Below are positions 34,940-43,831 of a DNA stretch of 64,000 bases, one piece after another. Within the stretch, counting starts at the first letter, position 1. Each line of letters opens with the position of its first letter. Under the pieces are notes generated by a model. It saw nothing but the letters and a program-made list of their open reading frames with translations, searched no databases and was not told the DNA's origin. A program made the position numbers and the translations under genes. Origin of the DNA: Halocatena marina (GTDB lineage Archaea > Halobacteriota > Halobacteria > Halobacteriales > Haloarculaceae); the NCBI RefSeq assembly GCF_025913575.1, contig NZ_CP109785.1:682001-746000 (forward strand), written 5' to 3'.

Positions 34940-36144
34940 GTGCTTTCCTCCGTTTGTTTTTCACCTTCGTCTCTGGGTCCGTCTCGTTCGAATACGTGTA
35001 CCACCGCCGCCCCGCCGCTCCCGCCCACGTTGTGCGTAAGGGCGTATTGGGGGTTCTCGATCTGTCTATTGCCTGCTCGTCCGGACAGTTGTTCGAACAC
35101 CTCGACGACTTGGCCCGTCCCCGTCGCACCGATTGGATGTCCCTTCGATTTCAGCCCACCGGACGTGTTGACAGGGATCTCTCCGTCGAGTTCGGTCGCG
35201 CCCGTCTCGACGAACGGTCCCGACTCTCCGCGTTCACAGAGCCCGAGATCCTCATAGGCCAGTAGCTCTGCAATCGCAAAGCAGTCGTGTACCTCGGCAA
35301 GGTCTAAGTCGTCAGGATCCACTCCCGCCATCGTGTACGCCTCTGTGGCGGCCTGTCGAGAGGCAGGGATTCCCGTGTACGTTTCGCGCTGGAAGAGACC
35401 AATAGCATCGCTCGCCGCACCAACCCCCGCAACGCGGATCGGTTCGCTGTCGGTGTACGCATCTACGACATCCTCGCTTGCGATGAGCGCACAGGCTGCA
35501 CCGTCTGTCGTCGGACAGCAGTGATAGAGTGTGAGCGGATCAGCGACGATTGACGCAGACTGGGCATCCTCTAACGAACACTCGAACTGGAGGTGTGCGT
35601 GATCGTTTTTCGCACCGTTGTGATGGTTTTTCACCGCGATACGAGAGAGCTGTTCGCGCGTTGTGCCGTACGCGTCCATATGCGCTCTCGCCATCTGTGC
35701 GTACACACCGGCGAACGTGGTCCCTGAAAGTCGCTCCCACTCGGTTTCGCCGCTGACACCGAGCCAGTAACGAATCGCTTCGCTCGAAGCATCGGTCATC
35801 ACTTCGAATCCGCCAGCGAGTACCACATCCGCCATTCCGGCACGAACAGCCATTACGGCCTGCCGGACAGCGAACCCTCCCGCCGCACAAGCGTTCTCGA
35901 CGCGTGTACACGGAACTCCATCGAGACCGACGTGCTCGGTAACGGCCGGCCCGGAGAGACCCAACTGTCGTCCACCCACACCGAGTGTGCCGACGTACGC
36001 CTCATCAATTTGTTCTGGCCGGAGTTCATTCGAGACGCTTTCGAGCGCGTTCTCGTAGGCGGTCGCGAACAACGACCGGTAACTCTCGTCGGGAAAGGAG
36101 CCAAAATCCGATTGCCCTGCCCCGATCAGATACGCATCGGGCAT
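34936..36144 (-). CDS. Thiolase family protein (SCP2-type acetyl-CoA acetyltransferase)
   Basis: 402 residues from ATG 36144 (MPDAYLIGAG). The acylation Cys is in ENACAAGG near residue 88, and the histidine motifs are EVHDCFAIAE and KSKGHPIGATGTGQ. The C-terminal motif is HNVGGSGGAAVVHVF, without the second active-site Cys, as in SCP2-type thiolases. It could cleave or form acetoacetyl-CoA or act on longer or branched acyl-CoAs. Overlaps the KAS/DUF35 fusion by 4 bp; archaeal thiolase, HMG-CoA synthase and DUF35 are known to form a complex. Confidence 0.88.
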   Translation of the reverse strand: MPDAYLIGAGQSDFGSFPDESYRSLFATAYENALESVSNELRPEQIDEAYVGTLGVGGRQLGLSGPAVTEHVGLDGVPCTRVENACAAGGFAVRQAVMAVRAGMADVVLAGGFEVMTDASSEAIRYWLGVSGETEWERLSGTTFAGVYAQMARAHMDAYGTTREQLSRIAVKNHHNGAKNDHAHLQFECSLEDAQSASIVADPLTLYHCCPTTDGAACALIASEDVVDAYTDSEPIRVAGVGAASDAIGLFQRETYTGIPASRQAATEAYTMAGVDPDDLDLAEVHDCFAIAELLAYEDLGLCERGESGPFVETGATELDGEIPVNTSGGLKSKGHPIGATGTGQVVEVFEQLSGRAGNRQIENPQYALTHNVGGSGGAAVVHVFERDGPRDEGEKQTEEST

Positions 36145-36288
36145 ATCCCTACCCAGCATCCCCGTCACTATTGCACTTCGGTTGTCGATAGGAGAATCGC
36201 TGTAGCTCAGTCGGTGATACTGGTGTGTGACTGGTACTGATATTTCCCATGCATATATGCTGAATTAGAATAACAATTACCACAGCGT

Positions 36289-37059
36289 ATGCCGTTCCCA
36301 AACCATCCTGGAAAGCATGATGCACCGACGTATCTCACCCCGGAGTCGATTGCTGATACGTCGGTTGATACGGACACCGCGATTCCTGAGTCGGTCATTC
36401 TCTGCTATCAGCCTGATTTCTTCGAACACGTTGTCGAAACGTACGCGGGCGCAGCGATCGATCTGTTCACCGAGTCAGCTCAGTTCTATCGCCTCTCTGA
36501 AACGGACGGGCGCGTCGGTGTGCTGGGAGCGTTCGGCATCGGTGCGCCCGCCACAGCCGTCTGCATGGAACGACTCATCGTCCACGGGACGGACACATTC
36601 TGCATCGTTGGTGGCTGTGGTGGGATCGGTCGGAACGTTACCCGCCTCAAACCAGTCGTCTGTGATCGTGCGATCCGGGATGAGGGCGTTTCCCACCACT
36701 ATCTCCCGAGCGGCACCTATATCTCTGCGAGTGCTCCTCTCGTTGACCAACTGGAGACATCACTCGACACAGCAGGCTTCGAGTACAAAACAGGACCATC
36801 GTGGACGATTGATGCTCTCTTCCGGGAAACGATTCCTGAGATTAAACGCTACCGGGATGAGGGGGTCCTCACTGTCGAGATGGAAGCCGCTGCAGTGTTT
36901 GCGATCGCCGAATATCGAGGCGTAGATGCCGCGGCGCTGTTCTGTCCGTTCGATCTCGTGATGGCAGACGGGTGGGAATCGAAACAAGAGCCGACTGTCG
37001 ATGGGTTGCGTGATCTCCTTGTTCCTGCGCGTAATGCCCTTCTTTCCTATTCGCGATGA
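36289..37059 (+). CDS. Nucleoside phosphorylase (uridine phosphorylase type)
   Basis: 256-residue PNP/UDP-family enzyme that splits a nucleoside with phosphate. GVLGAFGIGAPATAVCMERLI is the phosphate-binding part, CIVGGCGGIG follows, and TVEMEAAAVFAIAEYRGVDAAAL has the ribose-contact Met-Glu pair. The base preference (uracil or purine) is not certain. A palindromic TATA-like GCATATATGC lies about 33 bp before ATG 36289. Confidence 0.88.
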   Translation: MPFPNHPGKHDAPTYLTPESIADTSVDTDTAIPESVILCYQPDFFEHVVETYAGAAIDLFTESAQFYRLSETDGRVGVLGAFGIGAPATAVCMERLIVHGTDTFCIVGGCGGIGRNVTRLKPVVCDRAIRDEGVSHHYLPSGTYISASAPLVDQLETSLDTAGFEYKTGPSWTIDALFRETIPEIKRYRDEGVLTVEMEAAAVFAIAEYRGVDAAALFCPFDLVMADGWESKQEPTVDGLRDLLVPARNALLSYSR

Positions 37060-37089
37060 ACGACCACAGAGAGACCGTGACACGATTCG

Positions 37090-37824
37090 CTAGAAACCTG
37101 TGAAATACGTCGTGCCAAACAGGGTCGCGTTGTAGAAACCGTGAGCGAGGATCGGGACGGTTAGATTGTCGAATTTCTCGTAGAGAATACCCATGAGAAC
37201 CGCCAGTAAGAACGGGACGACACTGAGAAGGAGAATACCCTGCACGCCTCCGAGATACCCGATTGCGTGCGGAATAACGAACAACAGAGAGGCGACGAAG
37301 ATAGCAGCACGTGGATGCATGCTTTGGGCTAGTCGTCGCTGAATTACCCCGCGGAACAGGTACTCTTCGGCCGGTGCGATGAGGATGGGCGAGAGCACAG
37401 CCATCACGAGAACCATCGTCTGACTCCCTGCGATCAGCTCCTGGTCTGCACGCCCGAGCTGAATCCCCGTGTGGGTGCTGATTACGCCAACCCCCATTGC
37501 GATTGCAAGCATGAGGAGCGTGCTGATGATCACCCACCACATCTGTCGGAACGTCGGTAGTTCGACCGGTACCGTTTCACTGAACCAGTTCCGGAGATAC
37601 ACCCATCCGACGAGCGCATAGCCCGCTTCTGACAGAACGAATACTGCAACGATCGCAGCGAAACTAGTCCCTCCCAAGGTGATCGGAGCGATCGAAAGAA
37701 GCGATCCGGTGACGATGGCAGCAACAACTAGTCCAAACCCGATGAGAATGGCCCGCCCGCGATCGTTCCAGTTAGATTGCGAGATTGGCTCGTCCGATCC
37801 ACTGCTCTGTTGTGCGATATCCAT
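37090..37824 (-). CDS. CPBP family intramembrane metalloprotease
   Basis: 244 residues with about seven membrane helices. Motif 1 is AEEYLFRGVIQRRL near residue 130, motif 2 IPHAIGYLGG, and motif 3 HGFYNATLF near the C-terminus; the Glu and His residues form the metal site. Related to CAAX prenyl protease 2, but most bacterial and archaeal members have unknown targets. Convergent with the nucleoside phosphorylase. Confidence 0.88.
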   Translation of the reverse strand: MDIAQQSSGSDEPISQSNWNDRGRAILIGFGLVVAAIVTGSLLSIAPITLGGTSFAAIVAVFVLSEAGYALVGWVYLRNWFSETVPVELPTFRQMWWVIISTLLMLAIAMGVGVISTHTGIQLGRADQELIAGSQTMVLVMAVLSPILIAPAEEYLFRGVIQRRLAQSMHPRAAIFVASLLFVIPHAIGYLGGVQGILLLSVVPFLLAVLMGILYEKFDNLTVPILAHGFYNATLFGTTYFTGF

Positions 37825-38092
37825 TTAATCTGCATATTATAGAATTTGTTGAATTATATACTTGGTGTTCAATATAGTTTGGTGCTCTCCATATAGACGT
37901 GTGTTCATTATCCAGAACCTAATTGCTATCGAACAGTATGATGCTTCTTGAGTGGCTTTGAACTGTGCTGGTCGTGACTTGTACTACAGAGACCGAGCGT
38001 GCAGATACAGCCAACAAGGTCATGCCCTCACAGGTGATACAACCCTCCCAATACATCCCAGTCGGAAGGATACTTTGACCATGCGATAGTTA

Positions 38093-38111
38093 TTTAGGCG
38101 AATAGGCTAAA
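38093..38111. promoter_or_regulatory. DtxR/MntR-like operator 1
   Basis: TTTAGGCGAATAGGCTAAA, 19 bp, with outer arms TTTAG/CTAAA and 6 of 7 arm positions matching. The size and TTTAGG...CTAAA shape resemble sites of DtxR-family metal repressors. It lies 25 bp (site to site) from a second copy, upstream of a metal-transporter-like gene. Confidence 0.55.
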
Positions 38112-38117
38112 GATGTT

Positions 38118-38133
38118 TTTAGATATGTCTAAA
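38118..38133. promoter_or_regulatory. DtxR/MntR-like operator 2
   Basis: TTTAGATATGTCTAAA: perfect 6-bp arms around TATG. It shares TTTAG..CTAAA with operator 1 and ends 22 bp before ATG 38156, so binding would cover the transcription start region. Confidence 0.6.
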
Positions 38134-38155
38134 GCTTGTTGGTGTGGTGGAAGCC

Positions 38156-39409
38156 ATGTTCGGTGAACTGTGGGAGATATTCGTTCTGTCGGTGCGTGAT
38201 GGGTTCGTGCAGGTGAGCGCGTTCGTTGCAATAACCGTGCTCCTATTCAGTTACGTGCAGTACCGGACCGACGGACGATTGATTGAGCAGCTCGAATCGA
38301 ATCAGCGCGCACAACCAATCTTCGGTACAATGATGGGGTTGACGCCGGGCTGTGGAGGAGCTATCGTGGTGATGCCGCTGTACATCAGAGGGAGCGTGAG
38401 CTTCGGAACGGTCGTTGCGACGCTCATAGCGACGGCTGGCGATTCGGCGTTTGTCATTCTCGCGCTCGCACCCGAGGCAGCGCTTTATGCGTACACCATC
38501 GCATTCGGAACCGCAATTCTCTCTGGATACGCCGTCGATCGCGCTGGAATCGGCGTCTCTCGCATCGACCGTGCGGTCAGTGAACTTCGCTCTACCGCAA
38601 CAGACGGCGGGATGGTGGCCAACGGTGGTGTACACCAATCGCACTCCGAGGAGCGTTCACCAGCGTCACCTGGTGTCGGGAGTCAGGTTCACCACTACGA
38701 GGATGTTGAGGGCTGTGAGATTGAGACCGGAACACGCGAATCGCCGTTCATGGAGCGATTGAGCAAGGGCGTGCTCGCACTCTGGTGGATTGTTGCCATC
38801 GGCGGACTCGTCGCTGGCGTCACGTACCTCATGCGGGGCGCACCGGATGTGGCACTCGTTGCGAACGTGAGCTTTGCGGGTGCGTTCACTATCTTTGGCA
38901 TCGTTGGTACTGTTCTCTCGTTCTACCTCTACTTCATTGGACGACGATACATCGGCCACGGGCAACTCAGACGGGCAAAAGATACGTTTGGCACTGTTCA
39001 CGAGACGTTCACGCATGCTGCGATGGAAACGTCATTCGTGACTGTCTGGGTGCTCGCGGCGTATCTCGTCTACGAGTACAGCGTCGTTCTCTTCAGTCTC
39101 GATATCGCGGGAATCGCAGCCGCAGCCGGCGTGCTTGCACCGATCGCGGGTGCTGGTCTCGGGTTGATTCCAGGGTGCGGTCCACAGATCGTCCTCGCCA
39201 CCGCCTACTCCGAGGGCGCAATCCCGTTCTCTGCGCTTACGGCAAACGCCATCAGTCAGGACGGTGATGCGCTGTTCCCGCTCATTGCGATGGATAAAAA
39301 GGCGGCACTCATCGCCTCGATCTACACGACGATCCCCGCACTCATCGTCGGTGTTGTCCTCCATCTCCTGTTCGGTCCGATGTTCAGCTTCGGTGTGCTC
39401 GGTGGGTGA
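38156..39409 (+). CDS. Putative metal transporter (ArsP_2 / putative manganese transporter-like)
   Basis: 417-residue membrane protein with about 8-10 helices in two related halves. Each half has a proline-glycine-cysteine signature: GLTPGCGGAIVVMPLY near residue 58 and GLIPGCGPQIVLATAY near residue 340, each followed by an acidic helix (TAGDSAF; SQDGDALFPLIAMDKKAA). The two halves are joined by a hydrophilic loop of about 80 residues rich in His (VHQSHSEERS, VHHYEDVEGCE) that could bind metal. This is the layout of the 10TM heavy-metal exporter/putative manganese transporter family. ATG 38156 is preferred, with GGTGG just upstream; GTG 38144 is an alternative. Two DtxR-like operators precede it. 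Confidence 0.72.
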   Translation: MFGELWEIFVLSVRDGFVQVSAFVAITVLLFSYVQYRTDGRLIEQLESNQRAQPIFGTMMGLTPGCGGAIVVMPLYIRGSVSFGTVVATLIATAGDSAFVILALAPEAALYAYTIAFGTAILSGYAVDRAGIGVSRIDRAVSELRSTATDGGMVANGGVHQSHSEERSPASPGVGSQVHHYEDVEGCEIETGTRESPFMERLSKGVLALWWIVAIGGLVAGVTYLMRGAPDVALVANVSFAGAFTIFGIVGTVLSFYLYFIGRRYIGHGQLRRAKDTFGTVHETFTHAAMETSFVTVWVLAAYLVYEYSVVLFSLDIAGIAAAAGVLAPIAGAGLGLIPGCGPQIVLATAYSEGAIPFSALTANAISQDGDALFPLIAMDKKAALIASIYTTIPALIVGVVLHLLFGPMFSFGVLGG

Positions 39410-39531
39410 ACCGCTCCCCACGAGCTGATGAACAAGTTCGACATATCAACAATACTCAACGAAATACTGTTAGCTGTAAGATGACGTTGATCGGTAACCC
39501 TGTCTACGAGGCCGATAATAGTGCAGAGTGC

Positions 39532-40362
39532 TCAGACGCTTTGTGACAATGGCTCAGACGCTTGGCAGCGACGAATGACCTTCTGAACGGTATCAAAATT
39601 TTCCTCGCGTGTCCCGTAGACGACCGCATCGGCGTGAGAATCGATCTGGCGAGTCACGTCCACGAGCCGATCGACTTCAGCGTCGGAAGCCGATAATTGG
39701 ATCGTAAGCGGTACGTCAAGGCCCCTGAGTTCCCGAGCGAACCCTCGAGCCAGCGACTCGACCCAGTACGTCGTCTCATAGCTGATGCTACAAAGCGGAA
39801 CGAGAAAGCCGTCGACGTGGGCTTTGAGCTTCTGGGGGTCGAGACCAGCACACTCACGAAGATTACCAGGATACGGGTCAGGATACACTGTGACGATTAT
39901 GTCCCCTGATACCCGGTTCGCTACCTCTTGTACGAATCGAGTGACTGTCTCCGTCCGCCACGCGACTCGCTTGTCACGATCGCTCGTCTCGAACTGTCGC
40001 TCACACCGCTCGCACCGACAGAACGCAGGGCCTGGAAATCCGAGGGTAGTGAGTCTGACGTCGTTAGCGCCGACCGTTTCGAGCCGATCGAGGAGTCTCG
40101 CTCGGTAGTCCGGATCGGTTGGACAGACCGTTCCCCAATGGTGACCCTCGGTTTCGGGTTTCGCACGAGTCCCGTCAGCAGTGACGGAGGCACGACTTGG
40201 ATCGTCGTGAACTGCCTTCGTATCTCCCCAGCAGGCAACGGAGTTGATCGCACCGTCGAGTGGAGCGCGACGCTGACCACTCACGTCATCCGATATGTAG
40301 TGGACAAAATCACCAACATTCTCTCGAACTAGCGTCGGACTGCTTGTGAGAATCCCATACAT
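39532..40362 (-). CDS. Hypothetical TIM-barrel-like protein with CxxC motif
   Basis: 276 residues from ATG 40362 (MYGILTSSPTLV). GTVCPTDPDYRARLLDRLETV and VRLTTLGFPGPAFCRCERCERQF, then IIVTVYPDPYPGN, IQLSASDAEVD and ADAVVYGT look like successive strands of a glycoside-hydrolase-type barrel. The CRCERC pair occurs in some such proteins and may hold zinc. I cannot name the family or substrate. The open frame extends to 40671 but that part is not protein-like. Confidence 0.6.
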   Translation of the reverse strand: MYGILTSSPTLVRENVGDFVHYISDDVSGQRRAPLDGAINSVACWGDTKAVHDDPSRASVTADGTRAKPETEGHHWGTVCPTDPDYRARLLDRLETVGANDVRLTTLGFPGPAFCRCERCERQFETSDRDKRVAWRTETVTRFVQEVANRVSGDIIVTVYPDPYPGNLRECAGLDPQKLKAHVDGFLVPLCSISYETTYWVESLARGFARELRGLDVPLTIQLSASDAEVDRLVDVTRQIDSHADAVVYGTREENFDTVQKVIRRCQASEPLSQSV

Positions 40363-40787
40363 ACGGATCTTTTGGCGGGGGAATCTCAAAAATACTCCTC
40401 TGGAAGTGCCACGACGTGTACGATGGTACAGCCGCCGAAACAACTGCGTTGAAGAGTCGGCTGCTTTCTCAGTGGACAATCGGCCATCGTCACACTTTAT
40501 CGTGAATTGCGCCGGACCAACCCCCTGCGGGAAAACCGTGATTCGTGTCTTCCGGCCGTTTGAGAGATAGTGGCCCGGTACCTGCTCCGAATCTTTACAA
40601 CTGTGTTCAACTGCTTGGCGGTGAACGACCCTCAACTCTCTTGTGGATGCAGATCGGCGGACACTGTTCATGGAGAGCTGAGAACAGGTCAGGTCAGGTC
40701 AGGATACACGTGTCACTCTGCCATCAACACAATAAATACTTACCTAACGCAAATGTATTTGAATCGTCCGATCGCAGATCACTAACC
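40363..40787. other. Divergent intergenic region upstream of cobA
   Basis: 425 bp. Contents: CAGGT repeats at 40685-40703 and a TATA-like AATAAATACTT near 40731-40741 that would serve cobA. I looked for a cobalamin riboswitch (B12 box) on the plus strand and did not find one. No gene is supported. Confidence 0.5.
40685..40703. repeat. Short tandem repeat CAGGT
   Basis: Three perfect CAGGT units plus CAGG. Small slippage-type repeat upstream of cobA; no function is evident. Confidence 0.8.
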
Positions 40788-41489
40788 ATGCACGAAACAG
40801 ACGACGAAACAACTGATCCAGATCAGGTTCGCAAACACACGCCCGGCGGAGGCGTAAAGCCAGCTGCTCACCCGATTGATCCGAATGTCCCCGAGGAGTT
40901 CGGGCTCGTTCAGGCATGGTGGGGTAATGGCAAAGGAAAGACAACAGCAGCCATGGGGATGGGCTTTCGTGCGGCCGGTCACGGCTATCGGGTGCATATG
41001 CTCCAGTTAATGAAAGGTGGTGCTGACAGCGTTGAGGCGGTTCGTGGCGAGTACAATGCTATCGAGTCGATGCCCGGCTTTTCCTACGAAAACCTTGGTC
41101 ACTACGGCTGGCACGGTATGCAGGACGGCTCCAAAGATGATTCCCACAAAGACGAGGCTCAGGCTGGCTACAGTCGAGCTGAAGAACTTCTACGAGCAGC
41201 TGCCGCGGCCGATCTAACTGGAGAACTACCGTTGGACGCTCCTCCCGAGGACGGAATGCATCTCCTGATTCTGGACGAGATTCTCTACGCGGCTGATCGT
41301 GAACTCATCGACCCTGCGGATGTCATTACCCTGATCGAGAAGAAACCCGAACACCTTGAGCTCGTCATGACTGGAAGCCACAACAGACCGGAGTATCTCC
41401 TCGATCATGCCGATCTCGTCACTAATGTCCGGAAGGAAAAGCACCCGATCGACGAAGGGCAACGAGGTCGGAAAGGAACAGAGTTCTAA
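40788..41489 (+). CDS. cobA: Cob(I)yrinic acid a,c-diamide adenosyltransferase
   Basis: 233-residue CobA/CobO/BtuR-type enzyme that adenosylates the cobalt of corrinoids from ATP. The P-loop is WWGNGKGKTTAAMG near residue 42. LLILDEILYA is the Walker-B-like part and VMTGSHNRPEYLLDHADLVT the typical C-terminal region. ATG 40788 is chosen because the upstream frame is not protein-like. No other cobalamin gene lies adjacent. Confidence 0.93.
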   Translation: MHETDDETTDPDQVRKHTPGGGVKPAAHPIDPNVPEEFGLVQAWWGNGKGKTTAAMGMGFRAAGHGYRVHMLQLMKGGADSVEAVRGEYNAIESMPGFSYENLGHYGWHGMQDGSKDDSHKDEAQAGYSRAEELLRAAAAADLTGELPLDAPPEDGMHLLILDEILYAADRELIDPADVITLIEKKPEHLELVMTGSHNRPEYLLDHADLVTNVRKEKHPIDEGQRGRKGTEF

Positions 41490-41658
41490 CGGCCAAGACG
41501 CTGTCATTGGTCATCATTCGCCGAGAAGAGCAAGCCACGCCAATAGGACAATCGCAACGGTTTCTGGTAGAGATATTCGGTGCAGATCAGATTGAATCAA
41601 ACATCACTGTCGTCGTCAACCCGTCGAGCTTTTCGATCTTGCTGTCCGAACTGATCGT

Positions 41659-42528
41659 ATGACCGAATCCGATGGCTGGTTTGTCGGCGTCGATTTCGAC
41701 GACGACGACCGACTGGCCGAGCAAATTCGCACGGGGAGATCGGATGTTTCCGACGCCAACGACCACGATTGGTCTTCCTTGGCTGTCGAGTCCGGGGTTG
41801 CAAGCGACGAGGAGGAGTATTACGAGCGCTTGCGCGAGGTAACGCTGACGGCGACCCGTGCTGCGGTGCGCGAGCGCGCCTTGGCTGACGATCGGCAGAT
41901 CGTTCACGCTGTCCGAGCGATGGACGACGCAGAACGTGTTGCGAACGAACTCGCAGAGCGTGTTTCCGAATGGGCTGGAAGTCGCTTCGAAGACGCTGGA
42001 GCGGGTGTCAGATACGCACGAAGCCTCGCCGAAAAGGAGCCGAACGAACACGGAGCCAGCGCGACCACTTCGGTCGATGAGCAACTCGTTTCGTTTGGTG
42101 CTCGCGTTCGAGATCTCGACGACGAGAGCACGTCACTCCGGCGATATCTCGAACGGACGGTTCCAGAGGTTGCACCGAACCTAGCGATGCTCGCCGGACC
42201 AGTGCTTGCCGCGCGACTCATCGCGCTCGCAGGCGGTCTCGAAACCCTCGCAAAGAAACCAAGCGGAACCGTACAGGTTCTCGGGGCAGAGGACGCGCTC
42301 TTTGCCCATCTCAGGGGACGAGCAACCGCTCCGAAGCACGGCGTTATCTACGTTCACGAGTACGTCTCGGGGACTGCTCGTGAACACCGGGGCTCTGCGG
42401 CCCGCGCGCTCGCTGGAAAACTGTCGATCGCGGCCAGAGTTGATCACTACTCCGGTGACCGGCGACCGGAGTTACAGACAGCGTTGGACGAGCGAATCGA
42501 TCGCATTCGGTCGCGGAGGGAGGACTGA
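41659..42528 (+). CDS. nop5: C/D box RNP protein Nop5 (Nop56/58)
   Basis: 289 residues; scaffold of the box C/D guide-RNA 2'-O-methylation complex. The Nop domain is VAPNLAMLAGPVLAARLIALAGGLETLAKKPSGTVQVLGAEDALFAHL in sense, with the conserved APN, GAEKALF-like GAEDALFAHL and PKHGVIY segments near residues 175-235. The helical coil domain precedes it. A 1-bp gap to fibrillarin shows a two-gene operon encoding partner proteins. Confidence 0.93.
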   Translation: MTESDGWFVGVDFDDDDRLAEQIRTGRSDVSDANDHDWSSLAVESGVASDEEEYYERLREVTLTATRAAVRERALADDRQIVHAVRAMDDAERVANELAERVSEWAGSRFEDAGAGVRYARSLAEKEPNEHGASATTSVDEQLVSFGARVRDLDDESTSLRRYLERTVPEVAPNLAMLAGPVLAARLIALAGGLETLAKKPSGTVQVLGAEDALFAHLRGRATAPKHGVIYVHEYVSGTAREHRGSAARALAGKLSIAARVDHYSGDRRPELQTALDERIDRIRSRRED

Positions 42529-42529
42529 G

Positions 42530-43171
42530 ATGTCTCTTCCAACGCTTCCCACGGGTGTCGAACGGCGGCTGTTTGACGGTGACGAGCGGCTAGCGACGCG
42601 CGGCGCATCGGTCTACGGTGAACCAACGGACGGTGAATGGCGGGTGTGGGACGCGCGACGTTCGAAGCTCGGCGCAATGCTCGAACACGGGATGGAAACT
42701 GGTCTCTCTGGCGGTGAGACTGTGCTGTATCTCGGTGCAGCTGCGGGAACGACAGTCAGTCACGTCGCTGATTTTTCTGGGCCGACCTACGCGGTGGAGT
42801 TCGCTGCTCGTCCAACGCGCGATCTCCTCACGGTTGCCGAGGATCGGCAGAACCTCTTTGCGCTGCTCAAAGACGCTCGCAAGCCCGAAACGTACGCCCA
42901 CATCGTCGAACCAGTTGATGTCATCGTACAGGACGTCGCCACCCGTGGGCAAGCCCACGTCGCGCGCGCAAATCGCCCATTCCTCCGGGATGATGGCCGC
43001 CTGCTTGCTGCCGTCAAGGCACGCAGCGAGGATGTTACTGCCGACCCAGAAAGCGTGTTCGAACAGTTTTCATCCCAGTTGGATGGCTATGAAATACTGG
43101 AAACCCAGCGGCTGGAACCGTTCCACGACGACCACCTCGCGGTGGTCGCTCGGCCAGACCGAGACCACTGA
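42530..43171 (+). CDS. flpA: Fibrillarin, rRNA/tRNA 2'-O-methyltransferase
   Basis: 213 residues; the SAM-dependent methyltransferase of box C/D RNPs. WDARRSKLGAMLEHG, VLYLGAAAGTTVSHVAD (SAM loop) and VDVIVQDVA are characteristic. ATG 42530 follows the nop5 stop by one base, with GGAGGG inside the nop5 end as ribosome-binding site. Partner of Nop5 and L7Ae. Confidence 0.95.
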   Translation: MSLPTLPTGVERRLFDGDERLATRGASVYGEPTDGEWRVWDARRSKLGAMLEHGMETGLSGGETVLYLGAAAGTTVSHVADFSGPTYAVEFAARPTRDLLTVAEDRQNLFALLKDARKPETYAHIVEPVDVIVQDVATRGQAHVARANRPFLRDDGRLLAAVKARSEDVTADPESVFEQFSSQLDGYEILETQRLEPFHDDHLAVVARPDRDH

Positions 43172-43224
43172 CTGTCGCACTCCTATTGACTGTAGTTTTT
43201 ATCTATGGCCGTCGTTTCACCGGC

Positions 43225-43680
43225 ATGGGACTGTCCGTCGATCCACCAGAACCCCCCGTGCTCAAATCACAAATCGATCCGGACGAGTACGACGACACCG
43301 AGGTGATGGGTGAGGAGTACCGCCGAGACGAACTCCACGAGTTTCTCGTGGCTGGTGCGTGGGAACAGGCGTTCGAACAGTGGACTACAGACACGCCAAT
43401 GGACGAAGAGGAGTTCGAAATTGCGACCGATCTCGATCTGTTTTCACGGTTTGATTTCTTCTGGGACGCCTTCGCAGATCGTGTCGGCTACCACGCTCCC
43501 GGAATCCCAGAGGACTGGCGCGAGCGAGAGATCCACCCTGACCTCGACTCGTGGGGCACCGTCTCAGCGATCAACGCTGGTCTCACCGAACTCGGACAGA
43601 TCATCTGTGACGTGCTCAAAGACGAGTACATCGACTGGGAAACCGAATACGAACCGCCAGAAGATTTGCCTGATTTTTGA
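43225..43680 (+). CDS. Conserved-looking acidic hypothetical protein
   Basis: 151 residues from ATG 43225 (MGLSVDPPEPPVLK). Very acidic, with repeated aromatic-acidic helices (HEFLVAGAWEQAFEQWTTD, FSRFDFFWDAFADRVGY) and an end rich in DWETEYEPPEDLPDF. No signal peptide, membrane segment or known motif. It follows flpA by about 50 bp and may be cotranscribed. Function unknown. Confidence 0.7.
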   Translation: MGLSVDPPEPPVLKSQIDPDEYDDTEVMGEEYRRDELHEFLVAGAWEQAFEQWTTDTPMDEEEFEIATDLDLFSRFDFFWDAFADRVGYHAPGIPEDWREREIHPDLDSWGTVSAINAGLTELGQIICDVLKDEYIDWETEYEPPEDLPDF

Positions 43681-43831
43681 AAACGGCGTGACGGTAGTGA
43701 TACTGTCCGGCCGTTGTCAGTCATGCTTCGTTCGGACACCACAACGATAATCATCGATGTAGATAGAATCGCTTTCGCTGAGTCAGCAAATCGCGGCAAG
43801 CATCTTATTACCAGATACCCTTCGAAGGGAT

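Larger units (their letters stand above)
37825..38155. other. Divergent promoter region
   Basis: 331 bp between the protease and the transporter gene. The protease side is AT-rich (ATTATAGAATTTG near 37838). The last 65 bp hold the two palindromes listed separately. No gene is seen. Confidence 0.55.

Noticed and set aside
40685..40703. CAGGT repeats as a CRISPR or attachment site
   Set aside because: Units of 5 bp without spacers; simple slippage repeat.
40363..40787. Possible cobalamin riboswitch before cobA
   Set aside because: No B12 box or matching core helices could be found by eye on the plus strand.
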